Of a stretch of 64,000 bases of DNA, positions 52,156 through 63,120 are shown piece by piece (the first letter of the stretch is position 1; each line of letters begins with the position of its first letter). The notes beneath the pieces are model-generated. The model was given only the letters and a program-made list of their open reading frames with translations, was not told where the DNA came from and did no database searches. Source of the stretch: Arenicola marina (taxonomy: Eukaryota > Annelida > Polychaeta > Arenicolidae); the NCBI GenBank assembly GCA_964019135.1, contig OZ025258.1:7955961-8019960 (forward strand). Direction: 5' to 3'. Made by a program: the position numbers and the translations under genes.

Positions 52156-53700
52156 TTAAGATACGTGATATTTAGGGAAACGTTTGGAGGCTACAATGAA
52201 GTCGTGAACTGCTTGAAATATACAACGGTTATCGTCCATTGATAGAGACGGATTACCAAAAGGAATGGCGCCAATTGACACTGAGGATAGAACATGGATT
52301 TTGCGAAATAAAATATCTCTAAAGTTCGTATAGAGTGGGCACCCGAGGAAAAAATAAACGCAGTCCTCGTTCTCGGCTCCGCAGCGACAACTCGGGCTGT
52401 CTACAAGATTCATGTTAAACAAGTGAGAGTTCAGTGCGCTACAGTTCATGCGAATACGCGCGTGCAATACATTTACTCTTCTGTTTCCAAAGTAATACAA
52501 TTTGCGGTTATCAGTTACATTCCCGGACACCGTTTTATGAATATTTAAAATTGCTACTTTAAACGCTTTTGGGTCGTGCAAGCTGCGTAGAGAGACTGGT
52601 AATTCGTTCCACATTCGTATTGCGCTAGGTAGAAATGATTTGTAAAATGTTGACAACCTTGTATTTATTTGCGTAATATTAAGTGGGCTAGCACTACGTA
52701 AACCATATTGAGTGCGGTCGGGCACGGACATAGGAAGTAAGCTACACACATAGGAAGGTGCCTGGTTATAAAAAAATTTGTGAAACAGAATGAGTTTAAA
52801 TCTGTCCCTCCTTTGTGACAAGGTTTCCCAACCCAACTCTTTGTACACCTGAGTGCGGCTTGCGCATTTGATTGCACCACTTACAATGCGTCCAGCCCTT
52901 ATCTGTACCGATTCTAGTTTGTCAGACTCATACTGAGAACACCCGGCCCACACAACACATGCATATTCAAGTACAGGTCTGATGAAAGAAAAATACATTG
53001 TTTCAAGTGTTCCACGACTAAGTCTGAAACTGAGTCTAGACAGAATATCAACTCTTCTCATAGATTTGCTGTATATTTCATTGATATGCGGGGACCAAGA
53101 AAGCTTTGAGTCAATATTAAGACCCAAGTGTTTGTGCTCAGATACGTTTGCAAGACTGTTTCCACCCATACTGAGTTGCGTGGGATCGAGGTTGAGCTTG
53201 TTCGTAATGTTCATGACATTAGTCTTAGTTGCATTAAAATCTAAAAACCACTTTTTGGCCCACGCTTCAATTTTTGATAAGTCTCGCATTAACATACCGT
53301 GTGCGTCACATAAATCATCTGTGGCAACAAATATAGTGGTATCGTCAGCGAAAAGTCTGATATTACATTCAAGATCGTTGGCTAAGTCATTAATGTAAAC
53401 TAGAAACAGAAGAGGTCCCAATACCGAACCTTGGGGTACCCCTGCAGTAATTGAGCCCCAGTCTGAGTAAGCTGCATCAACAACAACTCTCTGCTGCCTA
53501 TCACACATGTAATTACTAAACCAGTTAAATAGTTGACCATCAATTCCGATGCTACGCAGTTTACTCAGGAGACCGTCGTGCCATACCGTGTCGAAAGCCT
53601 TCGAAATGTCACAGAAAACTACCTTAACCGTTTTTTTCTTGTCTAAGGCTTCACAAAATAAATGGTATATCTCAACAAGCTGGTGAACGGTACTGTGCCC
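52156..53700 (-). CDS. LINE ORF2, 3' part: reverse transcriptase and C-terminal Cys motif
   Basis: It continues ORF2 in the next frame after a frameshift near 53700. It is open upstream of the first Met (53508), and that stretch reads SKAFDTVWHDGLLSKL, an RT block. After the Met come AGVPQGSVLGPLLFLVYIND and FADDTTIF at residues 53-56 (catalytic Asp pair), and the Cys motif SPSCRCGAENEDCVYFFLGC near the end. The known role is target-primed reverse transcription. Confidence 0.9.
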   Translation of the reverse strand, partial: GHSTVHQLVEIYHLFCEALDKKKTVKVVFCDISKAFDTVWHDGLLSKLRSIGIDGQLFNWFSNYMCDRQQRVVVDAAYSDWGSITAGVPQGSVLGPLLFLVYINDLANDLECNIRLFADDTTIFVATDDLCDAHGMLMRDLSKIEAWAKKWFLDFNATKTNVMNITNKLNLDPTQLSMGGNSLANVSEHKHLGLNIDSKLSWSPHINEIYSKSMRRVDILSRLSFRLSRGTLETMYFSFIRPVLEYACVVWAGCSQYESDKLESVQIRAGRIVSGAIKCASRTQVYKELGWETLSQRRDRFKLILFHKFFYNQAPSYVCSLLPMSVPDRTQYGLRSASPLNITQINTRLSTFYKSFLPSAIRMWNELPVSLRSLHDPKAFKVAILNIHKTVSGNVTDNRKLYYFGNRRVNVLHARIRMNCSALNSHLFNMNLVDSPSCRCGAENEDCVYFFLGCPLYTNFRDILFRKIHVLSSVSIGAIPFGNPSLSMDDNRCIFQAVHDFIVASKRFPKYHVS

Positions 53701-55454
53701 GGGATGAAACCTGACTGGAATCTATTCAGGATGTTATTATCACGTAGGTAATTAAAAGTGTGCTTGAAAATCACACGTTCTAGCAGTTTTCCTACGCAAC
53801 TTAAGAGAGAGACTGGCCGATAGTTGTTGATCTGGGAACGCAGACCTTTTTTATGTATTGGCACTACGTTAGCCATTTTCCAAAGTCGAGGCATCGTGCA
53901 TTGATCGAGACACAAGGCAAAGAGTTTTGACAGGGGTTCAACTATGGCGTTACCAGCTTCTTTTAGCATCCTCGGGCTAATCCCATCATACCCCGCAGCT
54001 TTGTTTGAGTCCAAGTTATGAATTAGGTCCCGAACATCGTCTTTAGTTACGGCTATCTGGCGAAGACCTGGATGGAGATTGCATTCGGTCTGCTCGGGGC
54101 TATCTGATATCGACCCCACACGTGATGATAGGCTGAGAAAATAATCGTTGAGCAGTTGTGCCTTGCCTGTGTTATCGGAGATACTATTGCCATCTGGATC
54201 TAACAATGCCGGATAACCGGTACTTTCTTTTACCTTTAGCAGTTTTTTACTCAGTTTCCACCATTGTTTTTGAGTTATTTTGGAACTATTGTTAAGCGAT
54301 TCCTCCAGACCCTTGTCATACACAGACTTTGCCTCGCGAACATTTGATACATATTGATTTCTTTGATTGCGGTAGGTTGCCCAGTCTGATTCGTGGTTAG
54401 TTTTCTTAGCACTTTTGTGTGAACGATCTAATTTCCTTTTTTCCCGTCGCAGGTTGTTATTGTAGAATGGTTTGTCATCAGGGCGAATTGTAACAAAACG
54501 GTTGGGTATATATGTCCTACAGATTTCTAAAAACTCTGAAGTCCATATTTCGCAAGCTGAATCGGGATCGTTAGTGGCGGCACATTGGTCCCAGTCGTGT
54601 GAAGCTAGAGCTGATCTAAACCCGGTAAAATTAGCTTTGTTATAGTTCCACACTAGCCGTTTATATGTTCCGTTTCTGGTAACTTTGAAATTGAGGCTAC
54701 GACAAACAGCACAATGGTCACTAGTAGTTATGGGCGTAAGCACCTCAACATCTGAAACTAGATCTGGTCGGCTACTTAATATTTGGTCCAAAATAGACTT
54801 GCAAGTGGGAGTAATTCTTGTTGGGGTATCCACATGAATCGTGAACCTACTACTATTTGCCAAGCTCTGCATGTGTAAGTGATTATACGGGTCAGTTGTT
54901 TCGTCGGCATTCATGTCACCTTCTATTACTATGTCGTGTGTTGACATGAGCTTAGCATTGTCTAAACAGGTTTGGAGCTTTTCCCAGAATACAACTTTAG
55001 CACTCGGTGGACGATATACACAGCACACCAGAAACCGTTCTGCGTTGGCCCTACATTCCAACCATATACCTTCTATTTCCACGTCCTCCAGAACAGGCAA
55101 TCTCTTTGCAACAAGACAGTCGCTCACCCAAATAAGCACACCTCCCCATGTACCTGAGTTACGGTCCCTACGATAGACTTGCTGATACCCGGGTAAATTC
55201 AGATCCAGCTCCGATTCAGACTTAAGGTGAGTTTCGGTAATGCACATTATATCATAATTAAAGCTGTAGTTATTCCGTATATATAACAATTCATCTTCAC
55301 CAAGTCCGTTTACATTGGCGTGACATATCTTTAGCGAGGTACAGTGAGATTGGCCGGCCCGAGTGCCGTGTGAATTTCCAACTGCGGGGGTCGTCTCACC
55401 CTCTTTGGAACTCGCTGATTCCGTCATTGTAAATATGCTCAAAATGTCCTCCAT
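53643..55454 (-). CDS. LINE ORF2, 5' part: APE endonuclease and start of RT, frameshifted
   Basis: 603 codons. Endonuclease residues are visible: N47 in CHANVNG, E74 in CITETHL, D180/N182 in EGDMNAD and D246/H247 in TTSDH, so the active site looks complete. The RT begins with IHKKGLRSQINNYRPVSLLS. Around residue 580 (near 53700) a one-base deletion shifts the frame, giving FIPGTVPFTSLLR and a stop shortly after; the RT continues at 53700-52156. Confidence 0.92.
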   Translation of the reverse strand: MEDILSIFTMTESASSKEGETTPAVGNSHGTRAGQSHCTSLKICHANVNGLGEDELLYIRNNYSFNYDIMCITETHLKSESELDLNLPGYQQVYRRDRNSGTWGGVLIWVSDCLVAKRLPVLEDVEIEGIWLECRANAERFLVCCVYRPPSAKVVFWEKLQTCLDNAKLMSTHDIVIEGDMNADETTDPYNHLHMQSLANSSRFTIHVDTPTRITPTCKSILDQILSSRPDLVSDVEVLTPITTSDHCAVCRSLNFKVTRNGTYKRLVWNYNKANFTGFRSALASHDWDQCAATNDPDSACEIWTSEFLEICRTYIPNRFVTIRPDDKPFYNNNLRREKRKLDRSHKSAKKTNHESDWATYRNQRNQYVSNVREAKSVYDKGLEESLNNSSKITQKQWWKLSKKLLKVKESTGYPALLDPDGNSISDNTGKAQLLNDYFLSLSSRVGSISDSPEQTECNLHPGLRQIAVTKDDVRDLIHNLDSNKAAGYDGISPRMLKEAGNAIVEPLSKLFALCLDQCTMPRLWKMANVVPIHKKGLRSQINNYRPVSLLSCVGKLLERVIFKHTFNYLRDNNILNRFQSGFIPGTVPFTSLLRYTIYFVKP

Positions 55455-56059
55455 TATACGCGGTCACCGATACCGCTGGTGAAATGAAACACCTTGCCTC
55501 ATTATGTAACATTAAGCATTTAAAAAAATGTACATGCCATCCTGAAGTTGCTGGGAATGAATGTGTACTTACAATCGAGCGGTTGAGCAGTTTAACGAAA
55601 TTAAACAAGAAAGACGAACCAGTAACAATAAACTCCAACAGGGAGAAAAATTGACAACGGCAGAGAATTAAGCTCGAATACATTGTAAAGTATATACACA
55701 CCACTGGTGTTTGTCAAGTGGTCACGTGTTCACGGTTATTGGCAGAAGAAAGACTATCGAGAAAGTCTGCAAACCCATACCATAGTTTAACGCGGTTGTA
55801 CACAAACTCACACACACACTCCCCGCACGAAAGTCGAAGCATACCCCGATACAGAGACGCTAATGAAGCGTGGTGCTCATAATGTGACTGGGTAGCTTTA
55901 AACAGATAACGAGGGTGCTTTGACTCCGTCCTATTTGAAACAATCGTGGCTTACGAGATACAAACAAATTACAATGCCACAACGTGCTAGCACATTGCCT
56001 TTATAAGTACTGAATGATAAAGCCACAATGATTAATGGAGATAGTATAATCTGTATAAA

Positions 56060-57319
56060 TCATGGTTTAATTACCAGGTCGCTTACTGAGGATTCAATTA
56101 GTTTGAAACCCGTGTGCCCCAGTTGAGGACTGACCGTTGATACCGACAAGAATATGACCACGTTGATCTGCTGGTGACGCCTCGTCAGGTAGCGCAGATG
56201 TCTGCCGGCTCCATGTGCGCCGTCGTCCTGCCAGCCTTCCTTCAGGTCGGCGGGCTTCTCTGGATCTCCCAGGCGGTACGCGGCAGCAACATGGGACGCC
56301 TCCTGCCTGGCTGGCTCCAGCATCAGGCGTCTGTAGGCTTCACGGACATCGGCCATGGATTTGACAGGGACACGGGAGGCTGTCATGGAGACACCTGGGC
56401 CGCTCACAGTGCGAGACACACACCCCTCTTGTTTGTCCTGGAGAAGTTGCTCTCGCTCAGCGACCGGGACATGCAGGATATCCTTGATAGAGGGCTTTGG
56501 AAGGGGGTCGCGGTACAGATCGCCGTTAATCCATAGCTTTTCCTTGGTCATTTTGATGTTGACCGGTGACTGACCTGCCTTTTTTTTGCACTCGGCAACC
56601 GTTTCGCTGTTTATCCTCCGTTTTTCCATCATGTCAATTGGATACTGCGGTGTGATTTTCCCTCGGTTGTTGCCCGGGCTTCCCCGAGCCAGCGAACGGC
56701 CAAACTGCAGCACCATATCAGCCCCTTTCTGAGTTGCGAGGCGGACTACAATGGGTCTTGGTCTGGGGTTCGAGCCGCCAGGGGGCTTGCGACCAAGGCG
56801 GTGAGCCCTATCTATTGGAGGGATTGGGTCATGAAATCCATTCTTAGAAAGGTAAGACATTACAATACCTTCACAGTTCTCTGCCCCCTTTGCTGGGTCG
56901 GCCTCAGGGATATTATGAAGAAGAGCGTTGTGTTTCATCGAACGACACGTTAAGTCCTCGATGCGGTCCGACAGGATATCAATCCGACCGTTTTGATTGA
57001 TGATTATCCCTTTGAGGAGCTCCAATTCGGCCTTTAAATCAGCATTTTCACGATTCAGTTCAGCAATGAAGCTAGAATTTTCACCTACTGTCATCATAGA
57101 GAGCGACAGTCGCTTGTGAATATCCCGGTCTTGTAAGTCAGGCGCCTCCGTCTCCGTTGGCATAGCATTTTCCGAGTCACTTTCCGGCATCTGGCCATTA
57201 TCGCCCATGGTGTTTATCGGGGGAGGCGTTTTTTGGTTCATATTGGCTTTCTTCTTCTCGCTTTCAGCGCTAAACTGTCGACTTCTCTTCCGCTTTGATT
57301 TTGTTATCCACTTATCCAT
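56060..57319 (-). CDS. LINE ORF1 protein (coiled coil plus RRM-like)
   Basis: 419 codons. A basic N terminus (DKWITKSKRKRSRQ), a heptad-rich coiled coil at about 80-125 (LNRENADLKAELELLKG), then an RRM-like segment (NALLHNIPE at about 131-139, RPIVVRLATQKGADM at 188-202). The family function is RNA binding and trimer assembly of the retrotransposon particle. The last ~50 residues look less ordered and may be a shifted frame. Confidence 0.88.
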   Translation of the reverse strand: MDKWITKSKRKRSRQFSAESEKKKANMNQKTPPPINTMGDNGQMPESDSENAMPTETEAPDLQDRDIHKRLSLSMMTVGENSSFIAELNRENADLKAELELLKGIIINQNGRIDILSDRIEDLTCRSMKHNALLHNIPEADPAKGAENCEGIVMSYLSKNGFHDPIPPIDRAHRLGRKPPGGSNPRPRPIVVRLATQKGADMVLQFGRSLARGSPGNNRGKITPQYPIDMMEKRRINSETVAECKKKAGQSPVNIKMTKEKLWINGDLYRDPLPKPSIKDILHVPVAEREQLLQDKQEGCVSRTVSGPGVSMTASRVPVKSMADVREAYRRLMLEPARQEASHVAAAYRLGDPEKPADLKEGWQDDGAHGAGRHLRYLTRRHQQINVVIFLSVSTVSPQLGHTGFKLIESSVSDLVIKP

Positions 57320-57419
57320 GTGTTAGGGGTCCTTGACGGTAGAAATGATAGTTAGTGGAAAAAAATGTGAGACCACTTGCAGGAGTCACTTTCACTCGTC
57401 CGCCATCTTGTCCGGGAAA

Positions 57420-57490
57420 AGATGTGTTGTCGACGGAAGGCCGATGTCTTGTCGACGGAAGGCCGATGTCTTGTCAAGGGCAGGCCGATT
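57420..57490. repeat. 22-bp minisatellite, right part
   Basis: Three units of GATGTGTTGTCGACGGAAGG and variants (GATGTCTTGTCGACGG, GATGTCTTGTCAAGGG), the continuation of 51779-51990. Confidence 0.9.
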
Positions 57491-57771
57491 TTAAATAGAC
57501 GGAAGACTACTTGTGCACTGGAGATCAAGTTATGGCTTGTGTCACATATTCCGTCGCGTATATATACTGTCTGTCTGGTACTATTTTGCAATTAACGTCG
57601 AAAGCCAAACTTTCATTGGTACTATCAAACTTGGCTTCATATGTTGATTTTAACTTGCAGCTGCATGATTCGCAAATCAAGGATAGTTCCTCATCGAAAG
57701 TTTGTTCATTATCACTTTCATTGGCAGTTATAATCATATCAGTAGTCATTATAGTGTAGTACCAGATAGTG

Positions 57772-57895
57772 ATCGGGCACCTAATCTGGGGCATGTTTCA
57801 TTCCTTCATCCTTCACCGTCCCGGGAGGTTCCTTGGCCCAATTTAGCCTGTATGTGCACAAAAGTGGCCTAAAACACCAACATTTCATTCCAGAT
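57772..57895 (+). mobile_element. SINE tail, related to the element in intron 19
   Basis: GGGCACCTAATCTGGGGCAT, CCCGGGAGGTTCCTTGGCCC, ATGTGCACAAAAGTGGCCTA and CATTTCATTCCAGA match 44095-44210 in order. The tRNA-like head is absent (5' truncated). Confidence 0.72.
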
Positions 57896-57904
57896 AGTGA
57901 AAAC

Positions 57905-58040
57905 CATGGAAGCAATAATAGTAACAATACAGGCAACAATAGTAGTGACAATATGGGAAGAAGAAAATTGACAATTCTGGTAGCGATAATAGTGACAATA
58001 CTGGTCATAATAATAGTGACAATACTGGCGACAATAATAG
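57905..58040. repeat. Degenerate AATAATAGTGACAATACTGG repeat
   Basis: About six copies of AATA(A/C)TAGT(G/A)ACAATA(C/T)(T/G)GG, 18-30 bp apart, directly downstream of the SINE tail; probably grown from its 3' repeat. Confidence 0.65.
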
Positions 58041-58299
58041 TGGCAATTTGTTTGAGCAATGCTTGTTCACACGCAGACCGTATCTTTGGCCAAGTAACAA
58101 TAACACTAACAATTACAATGAATATTCATGACACTGTAACACGGTGAATGACATTAAAATATTATATTATATATAACAGCAAGGTTATTTCAATACAAGA
58201 GTGTTGATGCTAAAATCCAATTCCTGTAAGAGAAATCGTTATTAAGTGTCCGTGTTTCCACTGCCTGATATGTCCGTATATAGTAATACAGCATATTAT

Positions 58300-58395
58300 A
58301 TAACATATAATAATAATATTAATAATAATAATATCTAATAATATATAATAATATATGACAATATATAATAATGTATAATAATATATATATAGTAA
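58300..58395. repeat. AT-rich ATA/AAT microsatellite
   Basis: Runs of TAATAATA/ATATATAATAATA over about 95 bp. Confidence 0.85.
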
Positions 58396-59025
58396 AGATA
58401 TTAGTACACCAAGATAGGTCATACGACAAAAGCCCATTGTAAAATGTGTAATGCGGCGAGTAGTGGCGCCGCTATGCGGCGAGCGCGTAACGTTGGGCTG
58501 CCACTGCGCTGACGATAACGCAGACCGTGATACGCGGCGCCCTGTGAACTACAAATTGGATTTTAGCGCTATTAATTCGGGTGATATAAAGCCTGGTGGT
58601 GTTCATTCATGCTTTCAGGTATATTTTACGTTAAATATATATAATTTTTTATTTTTTATGCGGCAATAAATAATTGTTAGTGTCATCAAGGAGTCATATT
58701 TCGAGAACGTCATTGACTGGCAGTCAACAGTTTGGCTTCTCCAATTCCCTGATAACTTTGCTGGTTGAAAACTATGATGTACCCTTTACTGACGAATTAT
58801 AAAACACAACAACTCCATAATTATTTAGCATTTAGCGGTCTCCTGTCTTTGTTTGATTGACACATTTCGCTGGACAATAGATTCGTCTACCCTTCAACGC
58901 CACTGGAAACAGTCTCCCAACAAGTGTACAACAAACACAACGACGCCCGAAGTTCATTCTCAGAAGTAAAACTCGGGCTTTCCGACGAAATACGCTTGAA
59001 AGAGACATTTTGTAGATGAGACCCA

Positions 59026-59180
59026 GAGGCGGATCCAAGGGGAGAGGGGCTATTTAGGGATGTTAAAGTCGACATTTTTCCACCCTTCCAACCGGTTGTA
59101 AAAAAAATTGGTGCACTTGTGCGGCCATTTTTACGCCCCCCCCCCCCCTTCCGCTTCAAAATTCCTAGATCCGCCCAGAG
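59026..59180. mobile_element. Short MITE with AGGCGGATCC ends
   Basis: The left AGAGGCGGATCCAAGG and right CCTAGATCCGCCCAGAG are inverted, with a poly-C tract inside (59139-59150). Same type of ends as 59351-59526. Confidence 0.6.
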
Positions 59181-61283
59181 ATATATTCTAAGCGCCTAAA
59201 TATGAATGAAAACAACAAAGCCATGCTCAACCAATTGATATTTCTAATACAAAAATACGAACATCAACAAGATTGTTCATTTCTACAGAAACTCTCAGAC
59301 ATGAGCAGCTTTTAATAATATAAACTACTTCGGCTGATAGAGATAGGCCTACAGGGGTGGATCCAGAAAATTTGGATAGGGGGGGGGCCGCTTTCAAGGT
59401 CGGGTCTAGATATGCTGGATGGGGGGGCGGTTTTGGTTTTTCTATGTTAAATGGTATACATTTCGCTCCTAAAAAGGAGGCCCGGGCCGGGTCGCCCGCC
59501 CCCCCCCCCCCGGGATCCGCCCCTGGCCTACTGGACTTATTGAACAAGTCTTTCCTTCTTGCATTGACCACCCATCTCTGGCATCTAAAAAGTAGTAATA
59601 AAAATATAAAAAAATATAAATGCAAATGCTTATAAACATAACAAAAACATTACTTGACAGGCGTTCAGTAGAAATGCAGACAAAATGCTTTGCTTTTCCC
59701 CCGGAAAGGCTAGCTCTGTCAAATGTAACCAGACCCCGGGAGCCGGATACCCAGGCCAAGGCAGTAGGTCCATGATCATACTATATGGTCGGAGTTCACC
59801 CAATTTATATTCAAACACATCGATTATGACACCTCATTACACATTCGTTACTCATTAGCCGGCACTTAGAGCTTGTTGTCTTCCGGTGTTGAGTATTAGA
59901 TAGCGGCAACGATAGATCTTTGACTTGGTTTGCTCCCATGAGCCGCCCGCTTCGATGTGGGCGATAATAGATAATTATCAGAAATTGTGGTGGTGATAAA
60001 CAATGCACGATATCAATGACTGATATATTAACGTAAGAAGCCGGTCTTACCTTTCCTTTTCCTTGGGTAATCTGAAAATCCTGGACATTTCTTTCGTGAA
60101 TTGCGCAATTTATGGCAAACTTGAAGTTGATGCCTGTTGACGGCGGTTCAGTGCAACACTACTCGCTCACCGCTTGGCGGCGCCACCGGAGAACGAATAC
60201 AAGGAAAGCGCCGTATGACCTATCTTGGTGTACTAATAATATATATAGGTGTCACCTAAATTGCGAGCGAAGTTGGATCATTAGACGTGAGAAAATATTT
60301 TAACAAAAATATTTTTACATTTTACATGAAAAAATATTTCTTAAATATAGAGGTGACTGAATACAGTTAATTGATCTAGGCCTACTGCAAACATGTGGTA
60401 CATTGTTCGTTTTACACTGAAATATCAGATGTAGATCTATAATATAAACTAGATCTATGCATGTATTTAAGTGATGAGTTTGAGCTTCTTTTTCTGGAAC
60501 ATTCACTGCCCTTTATTGGAGGTAATCAAAGCATGTCTATCTTTGAAAAGGTTGACAGTTATTTCACAACAAATGCAGCTTAATCCTGGTTAAATCTAAT
60601 GCTGAAATAAGTTTTTTTTTCTTGACTGTTCTTCAGAAACTGTTGTTTTTTGCTCCAACAGTGATTGCCCTGGAAATCTTTAAATGGGAGACATCGTGTC
60701 CCACACTATAACATTTTGGGGGACATTTTGGATAATAGGGGGACCTGTCAGTTCGGATGGCGGTCGGCACATATTAGGCCGAGAACTGCAAGTATCACGC
60801 ACTGCGTGCAAGCTATGAAGTTAGCCGCAGACTCCCTCGGCTCAGCTGAAATATTACGTCCTCCTAATACACACACTAAAAAATGTACAATATAAGGCTG
60901 CCACCAAAGCTTGCAAAGGCCCCTACAGTTGAAAATTCCATTGACCACTTGACCGCAGCCGGACACGGGGACGCATGTGTCGCATTTTACGGGATAGATC
61001 TATTTGCTTTATTAGGGGGACAATGGCGCAAGACCGCGCTCTGCGGCGAACACTGCTTCAATGCCCTTTTTTGGACATATTTTGGCTTCAATAGCTTTTC
61101 TTCACAAAGTTATATTTCATTAATTCTTGTGAACTGCCTACTTTTTGCTTTTTAACTTTCAGCCAAGCTTATTTGTTTCATTAGTCTATAAATTTTTTTT
61201 CTTTGTGTAACTACAAAAAGTAACTGGTCAATGAAAAAATACATGAAAGCATGCATGCCCTCTGACTTGGAAAAAAGCGTTGG
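59181..61283. other. Intergenic, a hAT-like MITE and otherwise nothing recognised
   Basis: Apart from the MITE at 59351-59526, the sequence is mixed unique DNA with scattered short frames of no protein character. Confidence 0.5.
59351..59526. mobile_element. hAT-like MITE with CAGGGGYGGATCC ends
   Basis: The left CAGGGGTGGATCCAG and right GGATCCGCCCCTG are inverted repeats, flanked by GCCTA on both sides (possible partial target duplication). The interior has G and C runs. The CAGGGG...GGATCC end is common in hAT-derived MITEs. Confidence 0.65.
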
Positions 61284-61308
61284 TTAAGGGTGGCTCACAC
61301 TGTGCCGG

Positions 61309-61625
61309 TTCATGGTCCCGGTTTACCCCGGTTCTGAAAACCGGGGACAACCTTGGACAACCCTGTGGAACCGTAGCGAGTCTGTAGTCAATCCGGGGTG
61401 ATCCGGGGTGTACCATGGTGAACCGTAGGTCGCCCCGGTGGTTTTGAACAAAACTATCGGCATGAACCGGGACCGAGCCCCGGTATTTTCAAACCTTGTG
61501 AAACCTTAGTGCCACCGTGGTACAACCGGGCTTCACCGTAGTACCACCGTGCAAGCTACCGGGGCCATCCGTAGGCAACCGCGGATGACCGTGGCGTTCT
61601 GGGGCCAAGGGGAATCGCGGCAGCA
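61309..61625. repeat. Left subterminal repeat zone of the Harbinger element
   Basis: Some twenty degenerate ACCGTGGTA/ACCGTAGTA/ACCGGG words (e.g. CACCGTGGTACAACCGGG, CACCGTAGTACCACCGTG), spaced about 10-15 bp. Confidence 0.8.
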
Positions 61626-61739
61626 CTAGGGTAGTATAAAAGTGGGATAACATTGGTTTCAAATCACTTGGTGCTTTATCCCTGGAAGGAGACGCATCCT
61701 AGATCTTGTCGTCAACAACTACTGGAACAGACTTAACTG

Positions 61740-62748
61740 ATGAACTGGCAACTGCAGTTGAACAGACAGCAGGCTACAAACAACATGGCGACGCTCCAAG
61801 TTATTCAGCAAAACAGAAGAATGAAAAGAAAGAGGGCCCGAAAACAGAGAACTGTGAGGGTGAGACCTTGGGCCGAGAGGCGAGTGACACTAGGGCAGTA
61901 CACAAGTCTGATGAACGAATTGCGTGTTGGACATGGAAGAGCTAGCCTTTAAGAACTTCCTACGTGTGAATCCAGAAATGTTTAAACAACTACTCCTGCG
62001 ACTGGAGAACAGAATCACGAAGCAAGACACATGGTCTCGCAAGGCTCTGGAACCTGGGTTGAAGTTGGCCATAAATCTGAGGTACCTAGCTACAGGTGAT
62101 CATTACCACTCACGCATGTATGGCTTCCGGGTACTTGACAACACCATTTCGCTGTTAATTCGTGAAGTGTGCGAAGCCTTTATAGCTGAATATGCTGAAG
62201 AAGTTCAGAATGGAATAGAATGTCCAACCACCCCTACAAGAATGGACATCTATAGCTGAGAAATTCGGGCAGAGATGGCACTTCCGTAAATGTATAGGTG
62301 CTCTGGATGGCAAACACATAGCCATTAATTGTCCAAACAAAGGGGGATCAATCTACTACAGCTACAAGGGCTTCCATGCGATCATCAGACTACAAATTCA
62401 CCTGGGTGGGCCTTGGTGCCAATGGATCTTCCGGAGATTAACAACTCTGACATGAAAGAGGTCATTGAGGAAGGAACCATAGGACTCCCCCCTCCCAAGG
62501 CACTGCCTGGTGATGACAAGGACATACCCTACTTCATAGCTGCTGATGACGCCTTCCACCTGAGGACCTGGCTTAGAAAACCGTTCTCCAAAAGGCAACT
62601 CACTGATGATGAGAGAATCTTCAATTATTGGCTGTCCAGGGCTCTAAGGATATTTAAGAACGCTTTCGGCATCCTAGCACACAGGTTCCAGTGCCTGCTG
62701 ACAACCATGAGGCAACGCCCTGACACGGTTACCGTAGCGTCACCGTAG
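61740..62748 (+). pseudogene. PIF/Harbinger transposase (DDE_Tnp_4 type), frameshifted
   Basis: The family transposase is visible in shifting frames: N terminus with RVRPWAERRVTLGQYTSLMN (about 61853-61912); DMEELAFKNFLRVNPEMFKQ and LEPGLKLAINLRYLATGDHY (61924-62240); a +frame segment CIGALDGKHIAINCPNKGGS (catalytic D in DGKH, about 62289-62348); DYKFTWVGLGANGSSGD (second D, about 62388-62438); then FIAADDAFHLRTWLRKPFSK (third D) and ERIFNYWLSRALRIFKNAFG to 62748. The catalytic Asp blocks survive but at least four frameshifts break the frame. The Myb-like partner protein of Harbinger elements was not found. Confidence 0.88.
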
Positions 62749-63120
62749 TGAGACCGTAGTGAAACCGTGGCACGACCGGGCACGACCGTAGTACCACCTT
62801 GGTGGACCGTAGCATAACCTTGGTGGACCTTAGCATAACCTTGGTAAACCGGGACAAACCGTGGTGATACCTTAGTGGTACCTGGGTGAACCTTGGCCTA
62901 CCGTGATGATCCGTAGTCAATCCTTAGTAAAACCGTAGTAGCACCGGCATCCACCGTGGTGACACCTTGATGTACCGTCGCATACCGTACCAGCACCGTA
63001 GTAACACCGTGGCCTACTGTTTTCGCGCCAAAATGTTGCGAGATGGCCCCGGTTCGTCCCGGTATATCGACCGGGAAGGACCGGGGAGGACCGGGGTAAA
63101 CCGTAGCCAACACCGGCACA
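62720..63120. repeat. Right subterminal repeat zone of the Harbinger element
   Basis: About 30 ACCGTAGTGA/ACCTTGGTGG/ACCGTGGTGA words at 10-16 bp spacing, in the same orientation as those of the left zone rather than inverted. Confidence 0.8.

Larger units (their letters stand above)
51991..57419 (-). mobile_element. Non-LTR retrotransposon (LINE), near full length, antisense to cachd1
   Basis: 5.4 kb on the minus strand. The 5' end is at 57419 (TTTTCCCGGACAAGATGGCG), ORF1 at 57319-56060 and ORF2 at 55454-52156 with one frameshift; the 3' end is near 51991. Both junctions carry the minisatellite word GATGTGTT, an apparent 8-bp target duplication. ORF2 has an APE-type endonuclease, RT and C-terminal Cys motif without RNase H, as in the CR1/L2-like part of the Jockey group. 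ORF1 with coiled coil and RRM resembles L1-type ORF1. The near-intact frames indicate a young insertion. Confidence 0.9.
57491..59020. other. Intergenic, no gene recognised
   Basis: It contains a SINE tail (57772-57895), a degenerate AATAATAGTGACAATACTGG-type repeat (57905-58040) and an ATA/AAT microsatellite (58300-58395). No splice-bounded protein-like frame was seen. Confidence 0.55.
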
